DNA of 64,000 nucleotides from Glossina fuscipes (Eukaryota; Arthropoda; Insecta; Diptera; Glossinidae). How positions within the stretch are numbered: the stretch's first letter is position 1; each line of letters opens with the position of its first letter. The translations under genes and the position numbers were made by a program. The stretch covers positions 22,325,469 to 22,389,468 of the forward strand of contig NW_023998415.1 in NCBI RefSeq assembly GCF_014805625.2, in the 5' to 3' direction. Under the pieces are notes generated by a model. The model had not been told where the DNA came from and did not search any database. It saw only the letters and a list, made by a program, of their open reading frames with translations. Of the stretch, positions 27,733 through 38,564 are shown piece after piece.

Positions 27733-28177
27733 TCACAAGAGAGTATTTTGGGCACCCGCTTCTGCCGTCAGGGTCATGATGGGGAGGTCCTTATTGAGAG
27801 GCTTGAACTTGACAATTTTCCTGCTCTTCATTAGCTTTCTGCATAGAAAATTTAGTTTTAGGCACAGTGGGCTTAAATGTTCACCTAAGGATGTACATAT
27901 GTAACTACATGTCATCACCAATGATATCCGATAACGCAACAGACCATAAGAACAAATATGTCTTTCGCAATGCTTCCGTGATCGCGACATCAATGTATTT
28001 GTCTAAGACGACGTTCGTCTTCTCCATCCTGACACAAAGGCTAACATCCATACCGCACAGGGCTACACCAAAGCAGAAGGCGATTTTATTAATGTATATC
28101 AATGAGGTAAGTGATTGCGCAGACAGGCCGATATAATAATACCCCAAAGTTTGTAATGCCTGGCAAGCCATTTCCAA
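27733..28177 (-). pseudogene. Non-LTR retrotransposon ORF1 fragment
   Basis: The minus-strand frames here are broken but include HLSP...KLNFLCRKLMKSRKI then VKFKPLNKDLPIM. This resembles a segment I associate with ORF1 of insect non-LTR elements (a 'YLN-HLTP-A-KLNFLCRKL-K...-L-N-D-PK' pattern). An upstream frame contributes TEALRKTYLFLW and LSDIIGDDMY, matching the part that precedes it. Two frames are needed to follow the homology, so it is a frameshifted remnant. The 44.8-kb element carries a related segment in its own ORF1 (RKKKIIIRLSLINANIPKAK after correcting one base). Identification rests on remembered motifs, not a search. Confidence 0.5.
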
Positions 28178-29795
28178 TGACTGATATTTCCTGACCCTGA
28201 TTCGCCTTCTGTATTATTGATTGCACTTAGCGCATCGTACGTTACTTTCAACCTGTTCGATTTTCTGGTGCACCCCTTTGGGAAATTATTGCAATTTTTT
28301 TTGTAATCTTATGAAAAGACGCAAGATCCAAGTAGAAATAATTTAGCGAAACTATTTGCGAAATCAAGTTTCTAGTAAAAATTTCGCTCAAGATTACTAT
28401 TTGCACACACTATTCGTCACTATTGACAGAGAGTTCATCGAAAGGTGTCGTGCGTTTTTGAAAAAAAGCCTATGTCCCCAAAGTGAAAATTCCTATACTT
28501 CAAAGGCTAATGGGCGGTAGCCATTGCACCAATCCTGCAAATTATCGCCGTGAGCTAATCCGTTCCGAGAATTCGATAGCAATCAAACGTATAGTTTCAC
28601 CGATTGATTGATTTCGGTTTCAAGACACGCCGCAATTCCAGATCCTTGAAGTAGTTCGCTCTACAGTGGCCTCCAATTACCTCCCCTGCATAGAACATTG
28701 CTGTAAAATACCACAATACCACATGATTTTTACAGCGTAAATTTCTTCTTCTTTTTTTTTTAGCAAAGAGTCGCATAATATCCGACGAAACAAGAAAGTA
28801 GATTCACGGTGAAATATTATGGTATGGTATTTTGTACCGCTATTTTCATAATATTATAAATAGATGAAAATAATTTCGTCCATGCGTCCATGAGTTTTAC
28901 TCAGTCAACTAGTATCGCGTTATTCGTTCTATATTTTCGGTTAAGTTGAGTTCTCAAATATTAGTTTTCAAATATTATTTTGTGAATAAATAAATGTACG
29001 TTCAATGAAGACTATTTTATTATTCAGAAGAAGGGCATGAGTGTCGTTTCAATTTTTAACACAACATTTTTAGATATTTTCTTTCACAAGTGAAAGCATT
29101 CAGGTTTTTTTTTTTCTTATTCTATTTTTTTTTTACGCTATTAATGCGCCATTCTCCGCATTCATCTTTATTTGCCATTAGATTTTCTGCAATGCTTCGG
29201 CTTTAGCGTTAACAGAGACATTTATTTAATTTCAATATCATGTTATATTGTCTATGTGAGTTCCTTCCTTTATTCATAATTCAAAGCAAACCACTTCAAT
29301 TCATAATTTATGTTATTTTTTGTTACCACTTCTCACCACCATCTACTACTACGATCTGTGTATTCTACAAGAGCTGTAATATGTCCCACTGGTAATCCAG
29401 AAGTTTCCCCACATTCTTACCCTCTTCTCTGTATTCTTTCTCTTTTTCTCTTTTTTTTTTTTTTTGTTTTTCATATCTTTTTTTTTTTTTTGCATTCCGT
29501 ACTATGTTTCTGTAAAATTTGTGTGTAACATTTTAATGGATTTCAAATCAAATTTCTACATCGATTGGTATGGCAAAAAGGTATTTCTTTAATACCCTTG
29601 AGAATCCATTTACATACACATTCCTACTAAAAGCTTTTCTTTATAATACTGAAAGTTATTTCTTTTTTGCATTCTTTGCTTTTTTTCGGTTTTCTTTTTT
29701 GTCTTACTGTTTTTGCTGGTGTTGTTTTCGTAGCAAAAAGCAGTTGCCACTTTATATATAAAAATAAAAAAATAATAAAAAAAATAGATGATAAT

Positions 29796-29966
29796 AATAA
29801 CACTAATAATAATAATAATAATAGAAGTAATAATTATAATAATAATAATTATAATAATAATATGATAATAATACAAAAAACAATAATTAAAATAAAATAA
29901 TAATAAGAGTAAAATAACTAAGAATGATCAGAATTATTATAATAATAATAATAATGATAATAATTA
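29796..29966. repeat. (AAT/ATT)n microsatellite cluster
   Basis: Imperfect AAT, ATT and AATAATG units over about 170 bp; poly-N or poly-I frames are artefacts. Confidence 0.9.
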
Positions 29967-30235
29967 TAATTACAACAGTAAAGTTAACAGAGACTTGGAA
30001 AAGAATTGTAATCTTCCCATCAGCATTACATCCAGCCATCCTCAGTGTGTATCTAGTCAAAAAAAAAAAAAAAAAAAAAAAGGAATAAATAATATATACG
30101 GAGCCAGTGACAACACCTTTGCCGTTAAACACCATCTCACCTTTTTCTTAATTTTTTTTTCTTCTTTTTCCTTCGAATCGGCTCATTGATGTAGAAAGCA
30201 AACTTTGCGATCGACGAATAATCATTCAGCGGAAA

Positions 30236-30275
30236 TATATAAACATTTGAGCCAGGCAGCCGCAATTTCAGTCAC
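30236..30275 (+). promoter_or_regulatory. TATA plus initiator core-promoter motif
   Basis: TATATAAA at 30236-30243 is followed by TTTCAGTCAC, a consensus arthropod initiator (TCAGTC, A at 30270). TATAAA at 30238 lies at -32 to that A, the expected spacing. The intervening bases are GC-richer than the flanks, as in real fly promoters. No ATG of consequence follows for about 120 bases (the first gives Met-Ala-stop), so the product would be a 5'-UTR exon or non-coding RNA. The motif pair is convincing; that it is used is not shown. Confidence 0.4.
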
Positions 30276-31207
30276 CGTTTCAATCATCTCGAAAAAGGCT
30301 CCAATCCTCCAACAATAAAGATAATTAAGCTTAATTATATAAAGTGGCATTAATACGTTCGCGGACTTATACGGCATTATCTGCAAAGGACTATCTTTTT
30401 ATGGCTTAAATAACCATCTCCACCTATTTGCTGAATAGTAGAGTAAGTCTATACCAAATCTACTCGTATACATGAGTATGAAGAGAATGAATGATATAAG
30501 AGATGTACGAATGATGGCTTCCTCAAACCTCGGCAAATGTTTTTAATACCTAATATAAATGAACGTTTGAGTAATGTTCTATATTTGCATCTGTGTTAGT
30601 TTTAAAATCCGAGAAGATATTCGAATAGCTTCATCCATAAATTCCTTTGTTTGATAATAATCATCATCCTTCCGAAATACTCTTTTGTTCTTACTTCAAC
30701 ATATCGTGGCTTATTAGTACAGTTGCGGTTCGGCAAATTTACGCGCAAAAGCATTTGTTTATATGTGCGTGCATGTTTATGTTTATATGGTTGTTTGTCT
30801 GTTTTGTGTGGTGCGTGTGTATGTATATATGTTGAGAAGGTAAACCGAATACAATTAAACATGAAGATTTCTGCACTAAACGCTATTGTATTTCAATAAT
30901 ATGCATTATGTGTTTGACATATAAGGCGGTATCTGCTTCATCGCAAGTGCATGAAGATAATTAATTTATAACGCTTTCCGCGTATAGAATGCTTCATCAA
31001 TTAGTCATAGGCATAGACGTGGATGATATTTGCAGTTGCTTGATATATTTTGTCAAAGAATTTATTAAATCGAAACTTCTCTCATTTAGGGGCTAGCAAT
31101 AGCAAAGCTCTTTTAATTCTCATCATACTATAGTTTTGGTCTGTATGTTGTGCCGTGCTTTCCGTTTGCCAACATATATTTATACATATATATTATATTT
31201 ATATATA

Positions 31208-31239
31208 TAGATATATATATATATATATATATATATAAG
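31208..31239. repeat. (TA)n microsatellite
   Basis: A TA tract preceded by an ATATTTATA stretch. Confidence 0.9.
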
Positions 31240-32223
31240 TAAAGTTATCTTAATAATAAATTATAAAAAAATATGACTTTGCGAAATTATCCTTGTGAAA
31301 CACTTGTAGTTCATTAAATGTTTGAATGTTTGCCAAATGAAAACAAGGAACGCAACTTTTCTACATTGTCTTCTCGCAGTGCATTCTTTATAGGAACAAT
31401 TCCATGACTAGATACACAATGAAATTTACCCTACAGACGGAGATGGTGATAATGATGAGAAAGACCAGTTGAGTAGCGAAGGCCGTAACAGTACTGCCAG
31501 CCGAATGTTATAGTTTAAATGTGTTTTAGAATGAAAGGTCCACAACGACACATGAAATCGTAGGCCGGCGAACGAGGAAGCGTGTGCTGTGTAGACAAGA
31601 AAGTGGGTCAAACTGTTGTCAAAAATGATTAAGAAAAACTTTATATCACCAGCATGCACATACGCAAACACACATATCAGATATAGGATCTACTTATATG
31701 CAATAACATGAAAACACATATTCACACAATAACTTCTAACAGATCACATTTAGTTTCGTGATTGTTAGTGGTATGTGTGTATTCTGTTAGAGAAGCAATT
31801 TACACAAATACATATAAACATACACACATACACCCATACAAACACACATAGGCATATACATATTCATAGGGAAGCGAGAGTGTGTGAAAGTTGCAAGTCT
31901 CTTAAATCACATTTAAACTCCGGTTTAATAAACTTTCAAACTAAATTTTCTTTCTTTTTTTTTTCTTTTTTTAAACAAAATAATAAAAATAAAAATAATA
32001 AAAACAAGAAAACAAAAATAAAAATCATTTAACACCAAACGTGGGTGCGTTTGTGTGTGTTAGTGGATGCATTTGAATATGTGTTTAGGGGAAAGTAAAA
32101 TATATATATGTATATATATATATATATATAAAATGAAGTTTCTTACATATGCACACACTCATCATCCACATGTATTCACGTGTATACATATGCAAATATA
32201 CAACGTTATGAGTGTATGTGTGC

Positions 32224-32263
32224 GTACGTGTGGGTGTGTGTGTGTGTGTGTGGGTGTGTGTGC
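32224..32263. repeat. (GT)n microsatellite
   Basis: GT units with two GGGT interruptions. Confidence 0.9.
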
Positions 32264-33156
32264 ATGAAAAGACAACAACAACAAGAAGAAGAAACCAAAA
32301 CTTTCTGACACATTTATTTTACTAAAGATTTACTTCTCAATTCCTGGGTTTTGGTTTGTTTTTAAATTAAGTTTAATTCAATTAAATTCTTGTGATTTGT
32401 AGAAATTTTTATGCAAAAAGTTTACATTGGTTCAGCAAAAAAAAAAAAAAAAAAAATGAAAAAATAAAAGAAAAGCAAAGAAAGCACGAAAAAGAGAAAC
32501 CAACCAAAGAAATCAGTATCTTATGATGATTTAAATATTTTCTGGCATTTAATTTTTGTTTATTTAATTTATTTTAGATTTCGCTTAAAGATTCAAGTGA
32601 GATTTGAAATATTATCATTTTCTTCTCATTTCCATTGAAATTGTGTAATTGTAATAGTAATAACTAGGTAGCTAGGGTGCTATGTTTACTTTATTTAAAA
32701 TAAAATAAATATACATTCGGGAAGTGTTTTGAATAATTACTTTTATATTTCGTTACTTTAATTTATCTTTATTTATGTCACACTTAATAATATACACATA
32801 TATATACATATATCATGCTTAAGTTGGATCTAAACAATCACCAGAATTTTGGTTCCATAAATTTTGTTGCACTATGTAGAAAAAAAACTCATATTACTGC
32901 ATGGATCGAAAGTTGCTTTTTCCGTTAACCACACTTCGAGCAGCTCTTTGGACTCTTTACAAGACAACACATAGTTAAAGCAAGCGATTCCTTTAAATTT
33001 TCTATTCTACCATATATTTCACGTGCTGAACTTTCGAGAATGTTGCAAAAGATCGGCTACGAGCAATGTTTTAACATTAGAATGAAGAAAAAAAAAAATA
33101 TACTCAAAAGAGTGGGGTAACTACTAAACGATTTTACACGTTTTGGTTCAGCTATT

Positions 33157-33588
33157 ATGAACGCCAAAAAAAAAAGGGAAAGGATCAACGGCGCAGATTT
33201 TAAATATCGTTATACATGCTTCTGCTCCAGAGGCAAGCGTATATATATTTTTAATTTTTTCGCAACATTCGCAACTAATATTCTAGAGGTGAAACGGGCG
33301 GACGTACGAATGCTTAGGCATAAAGTAACCTTTATACTAGGGTTTTTGCACAACAAATGCGATGAAAGCAGCACAGTCGGGCTTATGCACTCAAACGCAA
33401 CAAAAATGAAGCTGCAAATTCGAAGCGCGCTTCTTGAAAGAAAGCAGGTTGAAGGGTCACGCCTCTGCGTAGCGGCATTGCAATTGGTCTATATTGGCGA
33501 TGAGTTAAAAGTTTCAATTAAATGCAAAATGAATTCCTTTCCAAGCACTTTTTTCCTTACAAAATCCCAAATACTTTTCACACAGTAG
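33157..33588 (+). CDS. Orphan 143-codon open frame, function unknown
   Basis: This is one of the longest frames in the window that is neither low complexity nor recognisably transposon-derived. It starts at ATG 33157 and ends at TAG 33586-33588. The product is basic, with six or seven cysteines, no signal peptide and no clear membrane span. Local composition is somewhat GC-richer (for example CGAAGCGCGCTTCTTGAAAG). A poly-A run near the start (AAAAAAAAAAGGG) and the lack of any splice signals or recognised domain argue for chance or a decayed gene. Not assigned a function. Confidence 0.2.
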   Translation: MNAKKKRERINGADFKYRYTCFCSRGKRIYIFNFFATFATNILEVKRADVRMLRHKVTFILGFLHNKCDESSTVGLMHSNATKMKLQIRSALLERKQVEGSRLCVAALQLVYIGDELKVSIKCKMNSFPSTFFLTKSQILFTQ

Positions 33589-35381
33589 GTGTTTTTCATA
33601 ACGCAGAAGTGAATGTGGATGTTATGCAATGACGTAGTTTCATTATGATGACGTTAACGTCGCGCTCATCACTCATCAGTTGCTAAAGATCTACGATAAT
33701 CTGCTTAAAGTAATTTCATGTATCATGTTGTATTCCGGTAAGCTTGGCTCTGAATGAGATAAATCTTAAATTAGATTATCATTGAAATAGGAATGTATTC
33801 TTGAGACTCCTGTTTCTCTAATTTCATTCCTCTCTGAATTATTTCATAAAGCAAACGTTTCATAAAAATTTTCCACCATCGGCCGAGCGTTCGGAGAAAA
33901 AATTAATTTTTTGTTGCGTATTTGTACAGCTATGTAGATTTAATCAAAATTAGATTAAAAACAGCTGCGTATAATAATTTTTGATGTCAAATTTGTTCGT
34001 TTTTGTTGCAATCAATTTTTGTTTAACGAATAAAAATTGCATGCCATTAACTTTCTGTGTTTTTCTTCTCTTACTTTTACTTCTTCCTCTTTGTTTCGTT
34101 TTTTTATTTTTTTTTTATTTTTGGACGGCTAATATAAATTGCATTCGTTTTCGTTTTCGTTTTTTTTTTTTTGGTTTTGCTATGTGCAAGTTATTATACA
34201 GGCTTTAGTCAGTCAAAGCTTGAGAAAAGAAGTATTAATAAAACACAAGCGAAATCGTTTAATTCGGATCTTTGTTGTTTATAGCTTACGATTCAAGTCT
34301 TCTTGAGTCCAAATGTACTTTAATAGATGTTAAAGAAAGCAAATGCCCATTTAAAAATCATTAAATAAGCAAAGTAATGGAGTTAAAGGTTTTCTATTGT
34401 CTTAGGGGACGCTTTAGTAGGATTGAAATCACTTACAAGCGTTGATTGTTTTATATATATGTATATATTGGTAGGTAGGTGGGTAGTTTTATGTTTATCT
34501 TTTCCTCTTTTTTTTTTGTTGTAAATAATTTTGCAAAACACATTAGCGGATACTTTGTGCTGACCGATAAACGTAAATATATATGTAAATATATATATAT
34601 GTATTTATATAGACGACATAAGTAGAGTTAAAATGTTGCAAACTGAGTAAGAAAACTAATATACCTACGTTGTGTTCGTTAATAGTGATGGTTGCACAAA
34701 AAAGGGTATGAAAAATGAATAGAGCGAACAGCTGAATATAGATTGAATTAATTAGTTCATCGAAAAAAATAATTGTGGTGTTGCTGTGAAATCCCAACAT
34801 TATTTGTCACTTGCATTCACTTTACTCTACTCAGCTCTACTCTAGTTGCCATTGTCGCTGCATAGATAGTGTATTATAACAAAAGCAGTAGCATCCAAAA
34901 GCGTTGGATGGAATTTATATGGTGGTGTGTCACAGACATGAATGTGACTAAGTATTGCAATATGCAAAACAAATACACTCAACCATAGCGCATAGTGACT
35001 CTAACTATTTATATATATTGAAGTAAAATAATGGCGCCACTACAAACAAAGGGGGAAGGAAGGCACTCTATCTACCATCAATATACTAAAATAATAAAAA
35101 GCAAAAAAAAATAAAAAAATACAAAAAATACAAAAAAAAAAAGAAAAAATTGCGAATACTACCACTAACATTGCCATCGGCAGCACGCGAGCAACAACAC
35201 ACACACACACAACATAAGATATATTACTTCAAGTGGCATTTGTGGTGAGCCAGAGTGCACTTGATTTTTATAGTCGTGCAAAGATTTTTGCAGTTATATT
35301 GTATTTTATGTTTACAATATACACAAATACACTTAAATACATAAATATGGGTTTTCTATTCATCATTCTATCTCTTTCTTT

Positions 35382-35512
35382 CTTTCTTTTTTTTTTTCTT
35401 TCTATCTAACTATTTATCTATCTGTCTGTCTATCTATCTATCTATCTATCTATCTCTCTCTCTCTCTCTATCTCTCTCTCACTCTCTCTCTCTCACTCTC
35501 TCTATTCCTCTC
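35382..35512. repeat. Compound (CTTT)n-(CTAT)n-(CT)n microsatellite
   Basis: Pyrimidine-only on the plus strand: CTTT units, then CTAT/CTGT units, then CT units with CACT interruptions. It ends ~110 bp before a 3' splice-site-like CAG at 35621. Confidence 0.95.
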
Positions 35513-35623
35513 GCCTTCCTCATTTTCTCAACACTATTCTTTTATTCATTTTTTTCTGGTTTTTTCCTTTTTTGTTTTATTTGTCTACGCTTAACACACT
35601 ATATTTAAATTCTTAAAATGCAG

Positions 35624-35765
35624 AGAAATACTGAAATGTGAAAATTGTCTAAGCTCTTGTGAAACATTACAACGAACCCGTCGAACCCGTAGTTTACGTG
35701 TACAGACTGTACAAGCGTGTATGTATAGTGCAGTCGCGCATGCAGTTAGAGAAAACCGCGCGTAA
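35624..35765 (+). CDS. Possible terminal exon encoding a Cys- and Arg-rich C-terminus
   Basis: A very long pyrimidine tract is followed by AAAATGCAG, a good 3' splice site with the exon starting at 35624. From there one frame is open for 46 codons after a single leading base, beginning EILKCENCLSSCETLQR, then an Arg/Thr stretch, and stopping at 35763-35765. The segment is GC- and CpG-richer than its flanks. The closely spaced cysteines recall several extracellular domains but I cannot name one. A shifted frame is also open past this point (to 35871), which weakens the case. No upstream exon is seen. Confidence 0.22.
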
Positions 35766-37035
35766 AGTTCGTAAAGCGTATAATGCTTTATTCAAAAATC
35801 TTCGAAAAGTATTCGTTTCGTCTTTAGTTAGTTGTGTTTTATCAGTTTGCAATAATATGGAAACGAAATAGTTTTATATATAAATTTGCGTTGATTGTTT
35901 CCGTTTCCCCAAAAGATTCACTGATTCATTGATTTTATCCATTGTATGAAGTGAATCAAATTTTAGCGAATTGCTCTTAAGAGATATCCTCATACTCCGC
36001 TTACTTTACTGCCACTCACCGTTTATTTTCCATTTTGCCTTATTTATTTCTAATTTTATCCATCTCTATTCCGGCTTGTCGATAGCTTCGTCATCATATT
36101 TTTTATCTGTAAAATGCCGCATGATAGAATATTTTTCGCTCGTTTTACATACAAAAATACATTCAGCTCATACAACGTTTAACTAACGTAACGTTTGTAG
36201 TGCTTCAGCATTTACAAATTGATGTTACATATGCGATAACATTGCACTGTAGCATTGTAGTTAAAAAAAAAAACGAAACTAGAAGCAAAATGTGGAGAAA
36301 CTCTATTTTAACTGTTTTTACAAGTTAGTCTGGGAATACGTCTACGATACGTCTGAAGGTTTTATTGTAGGAATCTATCAATTTCCAATAATGGTCGGTT
36401 AGTTTTTAATAGTGTTAATCAAAATATATATTCTTTTTTCTCAAAATTTGTATAGCTTTTGTCCGAAAATATAGCTTAAATTTCGTAGAAACAGTCCTGA
36501 CTTATTTTTTGTTTTGGCAGGCGGGGCACACATCAATCAATGTGATCGTGAATAATATCAATTTATATATGAAGTTTTATTTATTTGATGGGAAATTCGA
36601 AATTTTCATCAGAACTGTTTAAAGATAAATATTTTTCTAAAACATGATATATGAAATCATTCCCCTTAACATCTTTATAAAAACTATTTTCATTTAAAAA
36701 TACCGACTCCTTTTTGCTAATTGTGAATTGTGGTTTATAGGCGACAAGGCAAAACTAGTGATACGAGTATTTATCTTAAGCTACCTAATATTTATTCACT
36801 TGCGCTAGAAACAAAACTTTAAAGCATATGGCAATCATTGTCGGCGCTTCATTTCTACATTTCCTTGTCAGAAATTTTCCTTAGAGCAAAATCTCAACGT
36901 GGTTTTGCAATTTCACCATTCTTTTAAACCATTAATCACTCAGTTTCGTCGCAAGAAGAAAGACGTGGGGCAGGGCAGTCAATTTAAACAAAGAAAACAT
37001 CAAAATCAAAAATAAAGAAAAAAAAGGTGTAGAAA

Positions 37036-37941
37036 ATGGATAAACCAAGTGGATCTGCTGGACGGTCACGTGGTATACGGGCTGGTTCTGGTTTCTCGCA
37101 AGGTCATCCTGGAGCGCGTGGTAGACGCCCACCACAAGCGGGCGCTGGCGCACCTCCGGTATCGTCATGGGGAAATCCGAATGTAGGTAGTCGAGGAACG
37201 CCAGCAGTTAGCGTTCAGCCGCAACCGGGTACCAGTACAGGAAGTTTTCAGCAACGCCCGCAGGCATCGGCTGTTATAGTCCGCGCCGTCGCTCATCGTA
37301 ATGTTCCACCTATGGAAGGCGCAAAAGGACAATTTGTATCAAAGGAAGACAATCGCGGAGCGGTAAGAGATAAACGGGTTTTAACTGAAATGGTTCAATC
37401 TTGGCCGAAAACTCTGGTCACTAAATGTGGATTTAGTGGCCGTAACGTAGTGGCACAAGATAACTACTGTAGAGTGTTAAAAAAACCCATATTGTCCTTT
37501 CATCAATATCGGGTGGATTTCAGCCCAGATGTGGACATGGTACGCCTGCGTTTCGCTTATTTAGCACATCATAAAGATATTTTTAGTGGTTATATATTTG
37601 ACGGGACCGTCCTATTTTGTACGGTATACTTAAGCGACAAAATGGTCAATGGAGTCTTGGAGTTGTTGACCAAAAATCGGGAGGGGGAGACCATCCTGAT
37701 CAAACTAAAACATGTCGGGATTGTCGATGTCACCGACAATTTTCGCTTAAATCCCCAACGCCTCCTAGAACGTTTACGCAATTTTTTTAGCCGCTTGCAA
37801 GAGAGAGAGAGCGTTGAAGTTTTTAATTCTTGGAATAGAGTGGTTGACAATGCTTTAGTCGAAGTACCAGCTCGTCTTCTACCAAGTGAGCAAATACTTT
37901 TGCATAACTATAAGGTAACGTGCAAAATACAAAATATATAG
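37036..37941 (+). pseudogene. Aubergine/Piwi-like Argonaute N-terminal fragment lacking PAZ
   Basis: Piwi-clade Argonautes bind piRNAs and silence transposons in germ cells. The 301-residue frame starts at ATG 37036 after an A-rich leader. Residues ~1-75 are Gly/Arg/Pro/Gln-rich with RG pairs near 12, 28 and 54, the type methylated for Tudor binding. Residues ~145-230 match the N domain (HQYRVDFSPD ~157-166, SGYIFDGTVLF ~185-195, then TILIKLKHVG). The frame passes without a stop into a segment matching the linker after PAZ (LNPQRLLERLRNFFSRL ~239-255, then VEV...LLHNYK). The whole PAZ domain (about 200 residues in a normal protein) is therefore missing in frame. MID and most of PIWI are also absent. 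AAG|GTAACG at 37914/37915 is a possible donor, just before the inverted-repeat arm. Aubergine-type is preferred because the nearby C-terminus keeps the YAHKLA histidine and ends in LYFL. It cannot encode a working slicer. Confidence 0.85.
37915..37920 (+). other. Candidate splice donor ending the Piwi-like N-terminal exon
   Basis: GTAACG follows AAG at the end of the residues that still match the Piwi linker (LLHNYK). The seven residues beyond it (VTCKIQN) do not match anything I know, which fits intron sequence. If used, the inverted repeat would lie inside the intron or in a downstream exon. Confidence 0.4.
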
Positions 37942-38269
37942 ATATAATAAGGTTGATATTATACAAAAGTATATTTATAGTTATTTTGAGAAAGCAAGCG
38001 TTTTTTAAAACAAGTGAACTTCTCTGGAGGTATTTCGGTTTTAGAGAAAGTAGAGTTGCATGTCTAAAGCGGCATTTGGGGCACGATGGATACTTTCGGC
38101 CACCAAGAAAGCTAACTTATGGGCATACTGGCAAACTGCTGGCACACGCAACGTACCGGACCATTTATAATACAAATGAGTCATTTTGTAAGTTAATATT
38201 TGTATTTTATCAGCTGGGAGACCCATAGTATCAAGTATTACATTGTAACTTGTTGGCGAAACCGTACCT
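37941..38269. repeat. Left arm of a 329-bp inverted repeat (antisense PIWI 3' end)
   Basis: The reverse complement of this segment equals 38336-38664 with 8 mismatches in 329 positions (about 97.6%) and no gaps. Four of the mismatches lie in the ~25 bases nearest the loop. The arm carries the end of a PIWI domain on the minus strand (38270-38041) plus about 100 bp of its 3' flank (38040-37941). It starts 21 bases after the last recognisable Piwi linker codon. Confidence 0.97.
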
Positions 38270-38271
38270 TG
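38041..38271 (-). pseudogene. Antisense PIWI-domain C-terminus (left arm)
   Basis: Read on the minus strand this encodes [12 protein letters not shown]..., then [35 protein letters not shown], and ends LYFL-stop at 38041. This is the last ~76 residues of an Aubergine-type PIWI domain, including the histidine of the catalytic triad in YAHKLA and the buried C-terminal LYFL. It keeps residues typical of the family (QGTVSP, AFLVAES) where the right arm differs. It has no start of its own and is cut off at the spacer, so it is a fragment in inverted orientation to the upstream N-terminal piece. Confidence 0.9.
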
Positions 38272-38335
38272 AAAATAATAATAACGTTCCTGCCGGAACG
38301 TTACGATTTTTCTTGGTATCGCAGTCTAGGCGTCC
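38270..38335 (+). other. 66-nt spacer (hairpin loop) between the inverted arms
   Basis: The spacer belongs to the sense copy: it encodes [20 protein letters not shown] in the frame that continues into the right arm. In normal Piwi-clade proteins the PGT/AGT motif is followed by about a dozen residues containing a VDD/VD and a YDF/FF stretch before LVSQ; these are missing, so the sense copy has an internal deletion here. The spacer also contains its own small palindrome (AACGTTCCTGCCGGAACGTT) that could form a mini-stem at the loop tip. Confidence 0.7.
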
Positions 38336-38564
38336 AGGTAAGGTCTCGCCAACTAGTTACAATGTAATGCTTGATACTATGGGTCTCCCAGCTGATAAAA
38401 TACAAATTTTAACTTACAAAATGACTCATTTGTATTATAAATGGTCCGGTACGTTGCGTGTGCCAGCAGTTTGCCAGTATGCCCATAAGTTAGCTTGCTT
38501 GGTGGCCGAAAGTATCCATCGTGCCCCAAATGCCGCGTTAGACATGCAACTCTACTTTCTCTAA
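38270..38564 (+). pseudogene. Sense PIWI-domain C-terminus (spacer plus right arm)
   Basis: This frame gives the last ~97 residues of an Aubergine-type protein: [15 protein letters not shown], then [38 protein letters not shown] and the terminal LYFL, with TAA at 38562-38564. Relative to the family it has a ~12-residue deletion before FFLVSQ and substitutions (Gln to Pro and Thr to Lys in the QGTVSP motif, Ile to Met, and Phe to Cys in AFLV). The catalytic histidine is kept; the two catalytic aspartates would lie in the missing upstream part. No ATG precedes it in frame (the frame opens within the left arm), so it cannot be translated alone unless spliced. Confidence 0.9.

Larger units (their letters stand above)
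28178..37035. other. Non-coding tract upstream of the Piwi-like fragment
   Basis: Mostly AT-rich DNA with microsatellites. Exceptions listed separately are a promoter-like motif at 30.24 kb, an unusually long open frame at 33.16-33.59 kb and a possible terminal exon at 35.62 kb. The last ~100 bases before 37036 are A-rich with no in-frame upstream ATG of note and could be the 5' UTR of the Piwi-like frame. Confidence 0.5.

Noticed and set aside
37590..37850. 86-codon minus-strand frame within the Piwi-like fragment
   Set aside because: It is the antisense shadow of the N-domain and linker coding sequence.
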